DNA of 64,000 nt from Sphingomonas echinoides. Its GTDB lineage: Bacteria > Pseudomonadota > Alphaproteobacteria > Sphingomonadales > Sphingomonadaceae. A model generated the notes under the pieces. The model did not search any database. It saw only the letters and a program-made list of their open reading frames with translations, and was not told where the DNA came from. The stretch covers positions 1-64,000 of the forward strand of contig NZ_JAPYKK010000009.1 in NCBI RefSeq assembly GCF_029623395.1. Direction: 5' to 3'. Each line of letters begins with the position of its first letter. Positions within the stretch are counted from its first letter, which is position 1. Shown piece by piece: positions 1 through 10,153 of this stretch. The position numbers and the translations under genes were made by a program.

Positions 1-660
1 AGATGGCGTCTGCATCAAGGCAATCGGTGGCTTGATCATCATCCGCGCCCCAACAGCTGGCGTCATGCTGAACTTGTTTCAGCATCCACCGCGCGACAGG
101 CATAGTCCGGAATCGTGGAGGGGTGGATCCTGAAACGAGTTCAGGATGACGGACGGTTTTGCAGGACCTTTTTGCGTAAAGGCAATCGGCGGTCTGATCG
201 TCACCCCGCGCCCCAATAGCCGGCGTCATGCTGAACTTGTTTCAGCATCCACCGGGCAACTGGCATAGTCCGGACTTGCGGAGGGCTGGATCCTGAAACG
301 AGTTCAGGATGACAGTCGGTTTTGCAGGACCTTTTTGCGTAAAGGCAATCGGCGGTCTGATCGTCACCCCGCGGCCCAATAGCTGGCGTCATGCTGAACT
401 CGTTTCAGCGTCCACCGCGCTACAGGCACAGTCCGGACTCGCGGAGGGCTGGATCCTGAAACGAGTTCAGGATGACGGACGGTCTGGCAGGACCTTTTTG
501 CGTAAAGGCAATCGGCGGGCTGATCGTCATCCCGCGCCTCAATAGCTGGCGTCATGCTGAACTTGTTTCAGCATCCACCGCGCTACAGGCACAGTCCGGA
601 CTCGCGGAGGGGTGGATCCTGAAACGAGTTCAGGATGACGCCCGGTTTGGCAGGACCTTC
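1..660. repeat. Tandem array of a 163-bp palindromic repeat, at least four copies
   Basis: The core starting CGTCATGCTGAAC occurs at 61, 224, 387 and 550, an exact 163-bp period. Bases 1-60 match the tail of a preceding unit, so the array begins before the window. Each unit carries two short hairpins: ATGCTGAAC...TTTCAGCAT, and about 75 bp later ATCCTGAA...TTCAGGAT. Copies differ by scattered substitutions and have no indels relative to each other. A single further copy lies at 21004. Paired palindromes of this kind are typical REP/BIME-like elements. The frames open across the array (HAELVSAS-type on one strand, HPELVSGS-type on the other) come from the repeat itself and are not counted as genes. 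Confidence 0.93.
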
Positions 661-668
661 GCCCCTGC

Positions 669-1577
669 CTAGGGCTTCGCGCTGTCCCCGCTCGTCCGCC
701 GCGGTTCCAGCCACCCGCCGTCCGCCAGCCAGTCGTTGAGCCGGTCGGGCCAGTGCAGGATCGAAATGCGGTTCGATTCATCGAGGTTGAACGCATGCCC
801 GCTGTCCGCGAACATGTGGAGCTCGGCGGACACGCCCGCGGTGCGGAGTTGTTCGTACAAGGCCACCGAGGGCGCGGCGCAGCACGGGTCCCGGCTTCCG
901 GCGACGATGAACGCGGGCGGGGCGGCGGCGATCGCCTTGGCGGGGATGCCGCGCGGGCCGGGGAAGACGAGCACCTGGAAATCGGGATGCGCCGACTGGC
1001 GATCGATCGCGTCGGTGACCGGGCGCCCGGCGGGTTCGGGGTTGTCCGCGATCAGCGAGACGAGCTCGCCGCCCGCGGAAAAGCCCATGACGCCGACGCG
1101 GCGGGGATCGATCCCATAATCGCTTGCATGCGCGCGGACCCAGCGCAGCGCACGCCGCGCGTCGTCCGCCGCGTCGCCCTCGACCGAATAGGGCGAGCCG
1201 GGTTCGTTCGCGAGCCGGTATTTGAGGACGAAGGCCGAGACCCCCATCCGGTTGAGCGCGGTCGCGGCCTTGGTGCCTTCGTTGGTCCACACCAGCAGCT
1301 TGTGCCCCCCGCCGGGGAAGATGACGACCGCCGCCCCGTTGTTGTGCTCCCGCTTGGCCGGGAACGCGAGCAGCGACGGCTCGCGAATGTTGCGGACCCA
1401 ATAGTCGCGGCCGATCTCGGCCGAAGGCGGACGAACATCCTTGCCGGGGGCGCCATTGGGCCACAGCTTGATCGTCGTCAGCGACGGTGGAGCCTCCGGT
1501 GGCGGATCCTGCGCCGGTATGGCGACGGGCAGGACCGCCAGGCAAAGACACGCGATCACCGCAATCCGTTTCATCAT
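669..1577 (-). CDS. Secreted alpha/beta-hydrolase, acetyl-esterase-like
   Basis: This 302-residue protein has a hydrophobic N-terminal signal ending around residue 22 (IPAQ-DPPP), so it should be exported. It has the alpha/beta-hydrolase esterase layout. FPGGGH (residues about 90-95) resembles the HGGG oxyanion loop. The nucleophile is Ser167 in GFSAGG, an aspartate lies in GSRDP (about residue 232), and His261 lies in DSGHAF. Similar BD-FAE or acetyl-xylan-esterase-like proteins deacetylate plant polysaccharides. The divergent GH8 gene and the acetylesterase at 3371 support that role. The exact substrate cannot be read from the sequence. It is transcribed toward the repeat array. Confidence 0.85.
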   Translation of the reverse strand: MMKRIAVIACLCLAVLPVAIPAQDPPPEAPPSLTTIKLWPNGAPGKDVRPPSAEIGRDYWVRNIREPSLLAFPAKREHNNGAAVVIFPGGGHKLLVWTNEGTKAATALNRMGVSAFVLKYRLANEPGSPYSVEGDAADDARRALRWVRAHASDYGIDPRRVGVMGFSAGGELVSLIADNPEPAGRPVTDAIDRQSAHPDFQVLVFPGPRGIPAKAIAAAPPAFIVAGSRDPCCAAPSVALYEQLRTAGVSAELHMFADSGHAFNLDESNRISILHWPDRLNDWLADGGWLEPRRTSGDSAKP

Positions 1578-1756
1578 CGCTCTCCTGTTCCGCTGCGTGG
1601 CGGATCGTTAACGGTATCATTGGCATGCTCCAGATCATTGCGAAAGGGGGGAGCGTTGCGGTTTGCACCCTTGCGGAACCGCCGGGTTTCGCAGACACTT
1701 TGATGATTGCGGTACCAAAGACTGCGTTCCCGAGGGCGCGGCGCGAGAGGATGGAC
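1578..1756. promoter_or_regulatory. Divergent promoter region between the esterase and GH8 genes
   Basis: This 179-bp intergenic region must hold both promoters. At 1704-1717 the sequence TGATTGCGGTACCA agrees at 10 of 14 positions with TGGTAGCGCTAACA, the xyl-box I recall for the LacI-type regulator XylR of Xanthomonas. That makes a LacI-type operator possible, but the match is weak. A purine-rich GAGAGG at 1745-1750 is the likely ribosome-binding site of the GH8 gene. No convincing -35/-10 pair was identified. Confidence 0.35.
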
Positions 1757-3283
1757 ATGGCACATACGACAAGACGACGCGCACATTCTGGGATGACTGC
1801 GGCGGTCACGCTCGCCATGCTGGCGTTCGTCGCGCCCACGGCGGCCCGCGCGGCCCAGGCGGCGCCTCCGGCAGCGTCGACCCCGCCGCCCGGAACGATC
1901 GACACCGGGCACACCGACAAACCGCTCGGCCAAATCAAGCGCTTCCCCGGGGATGGCGCGGGTGCGGTCAAGACCGGCCACTATCGCAACCTCTTCGCCG
2001 AACAGATCGGCGTGTCGGAGGCGCAGACCAAGGCGAAGCTCGACGCGGTGTTCAACCAGCTGTTCTACGGCGACGGGCAGGAGGAGCGCATCTATTTCGA
2101 GAGCGGCGCCAATGCCAACGGGCCGCTCGCGTACGTGACCGACTGGGCGAACAACGACGCCCGGACCGAGGGCATGAGCTACGGCATGATGATCGCGGTC
2201 CAGTTGGGCAAGAAGCGCGAGTTCGATGCGCTGTGGAACTGGTCCAAGACGCACATGCAGATCACCGACCCCAAGAACCCCTCGGTCGGGTATTTCGCGT
2301 GGTCGATGGGGACGGACGGCTCGCCGCGTTCGGTCGGCGCCGCGCCCGATGGCGAGGAATTCTATGCGATGGCGTTGTACTTCGCCGCGCGGCGGTGGGG
2401 GAACGGAACGGGGATTTACGCCTATCAGGCGGAGGGAGACGCGATCCTTCGCACGATGCGACATCACCCGGTGATGACGGCAACCGGCCCGTTTCGCATC
2501 CATCCCGGCGACAAACCCTTCGAGATGCCCGCGTCGCCGTGGCCGAGCATCAACAACCGCGCGATGGCGGCGCAGGCGGCGAAGGACGGCAAACCGTGGC
2601 CGCCCTACCGTCCCGACAATCGGCCGCGTCAGGCCACGGTCGGCCCGATGGTCGACGAGGCGCATGCGATGATCCGCTTCGTCGCGGAAACGTCGGTCGG
2701 GGGGACCGATGCGTCCTACCATCTTCCGGCGTTCTACGAATTGTGGTCGCGCTGGGGGCCGGTCGAGGATCGCGCGTTCTGGGCGAAGGCGGCGGACGTC
2801 AGCCGCGACCTGTTCGTGCGGGTGACCGATCCCCGGACCGGGCTCGCGCCCGACCGCAGCCATTTCGACGGAACGACGATGCTGACGCGCGACGGCACGC
2901 CCGATCCGTTCGGCTATGACAGCTGGCGGACGGTGAGCAACTGGTCGGTCGATTACAGCTGGTGGGGCAAGGACGCGCGGCAGCGGGTGCTGAGCGACCG
3001 CATCCAGACGTTCCTGGCAGGGCAGGGGATCGACCGGATGGCGGACCGCTACACGCTGGATGGCAAGCCGCTGTCGACGCGGCATTCCCCCGGGATGGTC
3101 GCGGCCACCGCGGTTGGTGCGTTCGCGGCGACGCCGGGGCCGCATTCGCGCGCGTTCCTCCAGGCGTTATGGGACATGCCGGTCCCGACCGGGGAGCAAC
3201 GCTATTTCGACGGCATGCTGCAGTTGATGAGCCTGATGCATTGCAGCGGCCAGTTCCGCGTGGTGGATGGGCCGGCGTCTTAA
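1757..3283 (+). CDS. GH8 glycoside hydrolase (reducing-end xylose-releasing exo-oligoxylanase type)
   Basis: The 508-residue protein has a signal peptide (about residues 1-32, ...TAARA-AQAA), so it is probably periplasmic. It is a family 8 (alpha/alpha)6-barrel enzyme. The candidate general acid is Glu138 in RTEGMSYGMM. The candidate base is Asp399 in WSVDYSWW. Both motifs are characteristic of GH8 and resemble Rex enzymes that remove xylose from the reducing end of xylo-oligosaccharides; the exo specificity is inferred. An ATG also lies at 1751, but the GAGAGG at 1745-1750 is correctly spaced for 1757. Upstream in-frame codons back to 1487 lack the signal-peptide logic. It is followed by a large inverted repeat. 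Confidence 0.88.
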   Translation: MAHTTRRRAHSGMTAAVTLAMLAFVAPTAARAAQAAPPAASTPPPGTIDTGHTDKPLGQIKRFPGDGAGAVKTGHYRNLFAEQIGVSEAQTKAKLDAVFNQLFYGDGQEERIYFESGANANGPLAYVTDWANNDARTEGMSYGMMIAVQLGKKREFDALWNWSKTHMQITDPKNPSVGYFAWSMGTDGSPRSVGAAPDGEEFYAMALYFAARRWGNGTGIYAYQAEGDAILRTMRHHPVMTATGPFRIHPGDKPFEMPASPWPSINNRAMAAQAAKDGKPWPPYRPDNRPRQATVGPMVDEAHAMIRFVAETSVGGTDASYHLPAFYELWSRWGPVEDRAFWAKAADVSRDLFVRVTDPRTGLAPDRSHFDGTTMLTRDGTPDPFGYDSWRTVSNWSVDYSWWGKDARQRVLSDRIQTFLAGQGIDRMADRYTLDGKPLSTRHSPGMVAATAVGAFAATPGPHSRAFLQALWDMPVPTGEQRYFDGMLQLMSLMHCSGQFRVVDGPAS

Positions 3284-3288
3284 GCCAC

Positions 3289-3365
3289 GTTCTCCCGCGA
3301 AAGCGGGAGTCCAGGGTTGCGAGCGTTGCGTTCGTAACCCTGGACTCCCGCTTTCGCGGGAGAAC
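3289..3365. repeat. Perfect 30-bp inverted repeat between convergent genes (REP-like, possible bidirectional terminator)
   Basis: Two 30-bp arms (3289-3318 and 3336-3365) are exact reverse complements separated by 17 bp. Each arm also contains a small internal hairpin, CCCGCGAAAGCGGG or its complement. It fills nearly the whole 87-bp gap between two converging stop codons, 3283 (+) and 3371 (-). Compound palindromes of this kind are common in sphingomonads. Its position suggests it protects 3' ends or stops transcription in both directions, although there is no strong T-tract. Confidence 0.9.
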
Positions 3366-3370
3366 AAGGG

Positions 3371-5308
3371 TTAGCGTAAGGGCAGCTCGAACGGCCCGGC
3401 CGGAAGCCCGGCGTCGTCGACCAGATTGACCACCGGGAAGTCCGCCCAGGCGTAGCGCACCCGTGTCGCGGGCCTGCCATCCCCCGCCAACGTCACGCGA
3501 TTGCCCGAGACGGTTGCCGTGGCGTAGCGGCACGAACCCGCGTCGGCGCCACAGAGTTCGAACGCGGTCGCCTGCGCGGCACTGCGGGCGTGGAGCGCAC
3601 CGGTCACGCCGTCGAACGTCACCGTCGCGCCTCCGTTCGCGTCGTGGGTGGCTTGCGTCACGCGCGGGCCCGAGGCGGAGGCGGGCGCGCCGTACGCGAG
3701 CGATCCCATCGCGCGTGCCAGACGGCGCCCGACTTCGTGCTTCTCGCCCGGATGGATGTCGAGCGGATCGCCCAGGTCGATCGCCACCGCCAGCGCGGTA
3801 TGGCCGTCGGTTTCCGCGACCTGACGCATGTCCTCACGGACTTGCGCGGTGCCGCTTTCGCTCGGCGTGACGGCGGGCTTGCCGAAGCCCGGGAGCGAGA
3901 CGACCGCGAACGGCAGGGTCGGCACGCCGAACTGCGCGCGCCATTCCTTGATCATCGCCTTCAACCGCCCGGCATAGCCCGGATAGGCGGTGTCCGATTC
4001 CCCCTGATACCAGGCGACCCCGGCCATCCCGGTGCGCCCGAGCGGCGCGATCATCGCATTGTAGATCGTGCCCGCGCCGGTGATGTCGTCCCACGGTACG
4101 CGCGGCGTGGTGCCGCTCACGCGCTTGGCGAGGGCGTAGCGCCATCCGTCCGACAGCGGCACGCTGGTGCCGTCCGCGAGGGTCAGCTGCATCGCGTCGG
4201 CGGGGCCGGGCATTCCGCCGGTGGAATAGGCGTTCTCGACGTTGATCGTGATTACGTTGTCGCCTGCGTGCAGCGTGCCCGGCGCGACGGGATACAGCCG
4301 CGCATCCCAGCCGCCGCGCCCGCCGACCGGCTTGCCGTTGATCCAGGTGCGATCCGCATCGTCGATCGCGCCGATCGCGATCGTCGCCATCTGGCGCGCC
4401 TGCGCGGCGGTGAGCGTCACCGTCTTCTGGTACCACAGCATCCCGAGATAGGTCTCGAGCGCGGGGACGCCCCAATTCTCGTAGAAGTCGATCTTCGGCA
4501 CCGGCTTCCAGTCGAGCGCGGCCTCGGGTTGCCACGGTTCCTGGCCGGGCTTGTCCCCGGTCTTGTCGCGCCACCAGCTTTCCCACGCCAGCCCCGCAGC
4601 GCGGCTCGCGGCGGCGGGGTCGCGCGCGTAGAGGGCGAGCAGGTCGGCCTGCGCACCGCGTCCGGCGCCGCGCTGCGCGGTCTCGCCCATCCATGCGGCG
4701 ATCTGCGATCCGCCCCAGCTCGAATGGATCGCGCCGATCGGGACCTTGGCGGTCTTCCGCAAGTCCTGGACCATGTAATAGCAGGCGGCGGAGAACCCGC
4801 CGGTCGTTTTCGGCCCGGCAGCGGCCCAGGCGGGCTTCTGCTTCAGTCGGTCGAGCGGTTTGACCGACGTCGCCTTGTCGATCGTGACGAGGCGAAGCTG
4901 CGCGTCGGTCGACCCCATGATCGTGCCGAACGCGTCCTGCGCATGCTCGACCGTCATTTCCATGTTGCTCTGGCCCGAGCAGAGGAACACGTCGCCGACC
5001 AGCAGGTCGTGCAGCGCGGTCGTCCCGCTCGCGGCCATGACGAGCAGATCATACGGCCCGCCCGCCGGGAGCGCGGGCAGGGTGACGCTGAAGCTGCCGT
5101 CACGGGCGGCCTGTGCCTGCGCGGAATGCCCGCCCAGCACGACCGTCACCGCTTCGCCGGGGACAGCCTCCCCGGTCACGACGACCGGCTGGTTCCGCTG
5201 GACGACCGCATGGTCGCCGAGCAGCCCGCCCACCGTGGGCGCTGCCCATCCTGCGCTAGCGACGGTGCTGGCGAGCAGCGTCGCAATGCCGGTCGCCAGC
5301 GGGCGCAT
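3371..5308 (-). CDS. Secreted SGNH acetylesterase (sialate O-acetylesterase family)
   Basis: The 645-residue protein has a signal peptide (MRPLATGIA..., cleavage near residue 22 after GWA). It has the sialate O-acetylesterase (SASA/SGNH) organisation: nucleophile Ser114 in CSGQSNMEM, and an Asp517/His519 pair in DIHPG near the end of the catalytic half. A jelly-roll-like insert lies between them (around residues 270-400). In plant-polysaccharide loci such enzymes remove O-acetyl groups from xylan or other hemicelluloses; sialic acid is an unlikely substrate here. Its ATG shares one base with the stop of the upstream epimerase gene (TGATG), so the two are probably translationally coupled. Confidence 0.87.
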   Translation of the reverse strand: MRPLATGIATLLASTVASAGWAAPTVGGLLGDHAVVQRNQPVVVTGEAVPGEAVTVVLGGHSAQAQAARDGSFSVTLPALPAGGPYDLLVMAASGTTALHDLLVGDVFLCSGQSNMEMTVEHAQDAFGTIMGSTDAQLRLVTIDKATSVKPLDRLKQKPAWAAAGPKTTGGFSAACYYMVQDLRKTAKVPIGAIHSSWGGSQIAAWMGETAQRGAGRGAQADLLALYARDPAAASRAAGLAWESWWRDKTGDKPGQEPWQPEAALDWKPVPKIDFYENWGVPALETYLGMLWYQKTVTLTAAQARQMATIAIGAIDDADRTWINGKPVGGRGGWDARLYPVAPGTLHAGDNVITINVENAYSTGGMPGPADAMQLTLADGTSVPLSDGWRYALAKRVSGTTPRVPWDDITGAGTIYNAMIAPLGRTGMAGVAWYQGESDTAYPGYAGRLKAMIKEWRAQFGVPTLPFAVVSLPGFGKPAVTPSESGTAQVREDMRQVAETDGHTALAVAIDLGDPLDIHPGEKHEVGRRLARAMGSLAYGAPASASGPRVTQATHDANGGATVTFDGVTGALHARSAAQATAFELCGADAGSCRYATATVSGNRVTLAGDGRPATRVRYAWADFPVVNLVDDAGLPAGPFELPLR

Positions 5309-6447
5309 CAGCGTGCGTTTGCCGAAAAGCGATAGACGATCAGGTTGCGATAGGTCTGGCCCGGATCGAGCCGTGCGCTGCCCAGCACCGGCTGGTTCGG
5401 CGTATCCGGGAAGACCTGCGGTTCTAGCGCGATCGCGTCGCCCTGGCGATAGGCGTGGCCGGACTTGCCGACCGCGGTGCCGTCGAGGAAGTTGCCGGTG
5501 TACAGCTGCACGCCGGGCTGGTTCGACAGCACTTCCATCGTGCGGCCGGTGATCGGATCCTCGACCTTCGCGGCGAGGCGGGGCGTTTTGCTCACGTCGC
5601 GCGCGAGCACGTAATTCTCGTCATAGCCCTGGCCGAAGACGATCTGCGGGTCGCTCGCGTCGCGGATCCGGCTGCCGATCACGGTCGGCTTGCGGAAGTC
5701 GAGCGGGGTGCCCTGCACGGGGCGGAACGTCCCGTCGGGGATCAGCGTCGCGTCGACCGGCGTGGTGGTTTCCGCCGGGATCGTCAGCACCGCATCATAG
5801 ATCGAGCGCTGCGACGCTTCGCCGCCCAGATTGAAGAAGCTGTGGTTGGTGATGTTGACGATCGTCGGCTTGTTGGTGGTCGCGCGGTAATCGATCGACA
5901 GTTCGTTGGCATCGTTGAGCGCATAGGTCGCGGTGACCTTGAGCTCACCGGGATAGCCTTCTTCGCCGTCCGCCGCGGTGTAGGCGAGCGTCACGTGGCT
6001 GGTGGCGCCACTGGTGACCTCGACGACTTTCCACAACCGCTTGTCGAATCCCTGGACGCCGCCATGCAGCGCGTTGGTCTTGTTGTTGAGCGCGAGCGAA
6101 TAGCTCTTGCCGTCCAGCGTAAACTTGCCCGCCTTGATGCGGTTGGCATAGCGCCCGACGGTCGCGCCGAAGTAATTGGGCGCCGCGAGATAGCCGCGCA
6201 TGTCGGTATAGCCGAGCGTGACGTCCGCGATCTTGCCGTCGCGATCGGGCACGTCGACGCCCTGCAGGATCGCACCGTAGCTGAGAATCCGTGCCTTCAT
6301 GCCCTTCGCGTTGGTCAGCGTAATCACTTCGACCGGCTGGCCATTGGCGAGCTTTCCGAACGGTGCGCGCTCGGCGGTGCCGGCGTATGCGGCGGCAGGG
6401 GCGAGCAAGCACAAGGAAAGCGTCGTCGTTGCGAGGGTTTTGAGCAT
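5308..6447 (-). CDS. galM: Aldose 1-epimerase (mutarotase), exported
   Basis: The 379-residue protein interconverts alpha and beta anomers of free sugars. It has a signal peptide ending near AAAYA-GTA, pointing to a periplasmic form. Family hallmarks include the NHSFFNLGG block with its conserved histidine, and LEPQVFPDTPNQP near the C-terminus with the catalytic glutamate. The ATG at 6447 is preferred because GGAGAAGGA lies 6 nt upstream. An open extension to 6528 lacks a comparable site and would bury the signal peptide. It is the first gene of a two-gene unit with the downstream acetylesterase and is divergent from the GH51 gene, consistent with pentose or galactose release. Confidence 0.93.
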   Translation of the reverse strand: MLKTLATTTLSLCLLAPAAAYAGTAERAPFGKLANGQPVEVITLTNAKGMKARILSYGAILQGVDVPDRDGKIADVTLGYTDMRGYLAAPNYFGATVGRYANRIKAGKFTLDGKSYSLALNNKTNALHGGVQGFDKRLWKVVEVTSGATSHVTLAYTAADGEEGYPGELKVTATYALNDANELSIDYRATTNKPTIVNITNHSFFNLGGEASQRSIYDAVLTIPAETTTPVDATLIPDGTFRPVQGTPLDFRKPTVIGSRIRDASDPQIVFGQGYDENYVLARDVSKTPRLAAKVEDPITGRTMEVLSNQPGVQLYTGNFLDGTAVGKSGHAYRQGDAIALEPQVFPDTPNQPVLGSARLDPGQTYRNLIVYRFSANAR

Positions 6448-6590
6448 AAGAGTCCTTCTCCGCAGGCGGGATGTCCGCGCCGAAACAAGTGCCGTTGACG
6501 TCACGGCTTGGCACTTATACTCAGACAATATCGGTCAAAGAGCAACCCCTCGAGCAAGGGCGTGGCCTGATATCGGAGAAGGATCCAGCC
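6448..6590. promoter_or_regulatory. Divergent promoter region between galM and the GH51 gene
   Basis: This 143-bp region serves two divergent transcription units. A TTGACG (6495-6500) and a TATACT (6516-6521) are separated by only 15 bp, so they form at best a weak sigma70-type pair toward the GH51 gene. The octamer TGACGTCA (6496-6503) is an exact palindrome and a possible operator. Ribosome-binding sites are clear on both sides: GGAGAAGGA for galM and GGAGAAGG at 6575-6582 for the arabinofuranosidase. Confidence 0.4.
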
Positions 6591-8159
<1,569 letters not shown>

Positions 8160-8196
8160 CCGGCAGTACCACCAGACCTTCCGACAGCACCCGACC

Positions 8197-10119
8197 ATGC
8201 GTGACCTTCTTCAAAAGCGCTTGCGTCGGGCCCTGCTCGGCGCGGCGAGCATCGGCGCGACGCTTGCGCCGGCGATCGCGCTGGCGGACGATCTTGCCCC
8301 GACCGGACGGTGGAGCGCCAACACCGCCGGCGCGGCACAGCTTCCGCCGATGGGGTGGAACAGCTGGAACGCCTTCTACACCGACGTGAGCGAGGAGAAG
8401 GTCCTCGCGAGCGCCAAGATCATCGCGGACAGCGGGTTGCAGGCGAAGGGCTATCGCTACATCGACATCGACGATGGCTGGTGGCTCAAGCGGCGCCAGC
8501 CCGATGGCCGGATGATCATCCGCACCGCGACCTTCCCCTCGGCAGCGGGCGCGGGGCCGGGCGGCGAGACGAGCTTCAAGCCGTTTACCGATAAACTCCA
8601 CGCGCTCGGGTTCAAGGCGGGGATCTATTCCGACATCGGGCGCAATTCGTGCGGGCAGGTGTTCACCTCGACCATGCCCAACCAGCCCGAGGGAACCGTC
8701 GCCGAACGCGAGATCGGGCTGTACGGGCATGTCGACCAGGACATCCGATTGTATTTCGCCGAATGGGGGTTCGACCTGATCAAGGTCGACGGGTGCGGCG
8801 TGCGGGGGCTCCCCGCAACCAACCCCGCGGTGATCGCGGGAAAGTATCGCGCCTTCCCGCCGATCGTCGACCCGGAGTCGCTTAGCCGGACCAACATCCC
8901 GGCGATCCGCGCGCTGTATCAGCAGGTCGGCGACGCGTTGAAGCGGTACAACCCGGACATGGATTATCTCTACTCGATCTGCCTGTGGGGATCGTCGGAT
9001 GTCCGTGCGTGGGGCAAGGACCTCGGCAACATCTCGCGCACCAGCGAGGACATTTCCGCGAGCTGGACGCGGATGCTCCACAATTTCGACACCGTCTCGC
9101 GGCGTGCGCTGTACGGCCATCCGGGCGGGTGGAACGACCCCGACATGCTGTTCGTCGGCACCGGGGATTTCGAGATGGCGCATCTCGAGGAAGCACGCTC
9201 GCATTTCGCGCTTTGGGCGATGGAGAATGCGCCGCTGTTCATCGGCTATGATCTGCGCAAGGCATCGAAGCCGATGATCGACTTGCTCGGCAATGCGCGG
9301 ATCATTGCGGTCAATCAGGATCCGGCGGGCAATCAGGCGGTGCTGGCGTATGACACCGACGACGTCCAGATCCTCGTCAAGACGCTGGCGAGTGGCGACA
9401 AGGCGGTCGCGCTGTTCAACCGCACCGCCGTACCGACCGACGCCGTGCTGACTGCCGAGCACCTCAAGTTCACGAGCGACGGGACGATCGCGCTCGAAGA
9501 CCTGTGGACCGGGAAGGAACAGGATTTTCGCGGCGAGGCCAAGATGACGCTGGCGCCGCACCAGACGCTGATCTTCACCGCGCACGGCCAGCACCTGCTA
9601 CCGGCGGGGCTGTACCTTTCCGAGCAGCCGGGCAGCGTGAACCCGGCGGTCGACGGCGTGACCGTGCCCGAGCACGAACCGCTGGTGCATCGCGCGGTCT
9701 CGGGGTGGAACAGCACGCGCGGCGGGGGCGATCGGCCGCGCTACGGTGGCTGGGGCGGCGCGCAGGCGGATACCACGCCGTACGGCGAGACGCTGCAGAT
9801 TGCGGGCAAGCGCTATCCGACCGGGCTTGGCGTCCTCGCCAATTCGCGGCTCGAGGTGCGCAATCGCGGGTTTGCCCGGTTCACCACGATGGTCGGGCTG
9901 GACGATTCCGCGCGCGACCGCAGCCAGCCGGTGCGGTTCGCGGTCTATGGCGACGGCAAGCTGCTGCAACAGTCCGCGCCGATGACGTTCGGCGACACGG
10001 CGGTGCCGCTGTCGGTGTCGGTCCGCGGCGTCAAGGTCATCGAGCTCGTCGCCCGCACCCCGCAGCCGATGCGCTTTCCCGACCCGGTGACGTGGGGCGA
10101 CGCGGCGCTGACGCGCTGA
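8197..10119 (+). CDS. GH27 alpha-galactosidase with C-terminal NPCBM-like domain
   Basis: The 640-residue protein has an N-terminal signal (cleavage near ALA-DDL). The GH27 core begins with MGWNSWNAFYTDVSE. It carries nucleophile Asp198 in IKVDGCG and candidate acid/base Asp285 in RTSEDIS. After the barrel and a C-terminal beta domain (to about 455), residues about 490-640 look like an NPCBM/NEW2-type carbohydrate-binding module (WNSTRGGG..., GLGVLANSRLEV). It probably removes alpha-galactose from hemicellulose or galacto-oligosaccharides in the periplasm. Some GH27 members act on beta-L-arabinopyranosides, which the arabinoxylan context does not rule out. Confidence 0.92.
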   Translation: MRDLLQKRLRRALLGAASIGATLAPAIALADDLAPTGRWSANTAGAAQLPPMGWNSWNAFYTDVSEEKVLASAKIIADSGLQAKGYRYIDIDDGWWLKRRQPDGRMIIRTATFPSAAGAGPGGETSFKPFTDKLHALGFKAGIYSDIGRNSCGQVFTSTMPNQPEGTVAEREIGLYGHVDQDIRLYFAEWGFDLIKVDGCGVRGLPATNPAVIAGKYRAFPPIVDPESLSRTNIPAIRALYQQVGDALKRYNPDMDYLYSICLWGSSDVRAWGKDLGNISRTSEDISASWTRMLHNFDTVSRRALYGHPGGWNDPDMLFVGTGDFEMAHLEEARSHFALWAMENAPLFIGYDLRKASKPMIDLLGNARIIAVNQDPAGNQAVLAYDTDDVQILVKTLASGDKAVALFNRTAVPTDAVLTAEHLKFTSDGTIALEDLWTGKEQDFRGEAKMTLAPHQTLIFTAHGQHLLPAGLYLSEQPGSVNPAVDGVTVPEHEPLVHRAVSGWNSTRGGGDRPRYGGWGGAQADTTPYGETLQIAGKRYPTGLGVLANSRLEVRNRGFARFTTMVGLDDSARDRSQPVRFAVYGDGKLLQQSAPMTFGDTAVPLSVSVRGVKVIELVARTPQPMRFPDPVTWGDAALTR

Positions 10120-10153
10120 TCCGACCGGCCGTCCGGCGCAGGGCCAAACGGTC

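Noticed and set aside
201..796. Several short frames across the first repeat array on both strands
   Set aside because: They read through the palindromic repeat itself (HAELVSAS and HPELVSGS patterns at the repeat period), have no ribosome-binding sites, and recur wherever the repeat occurs.
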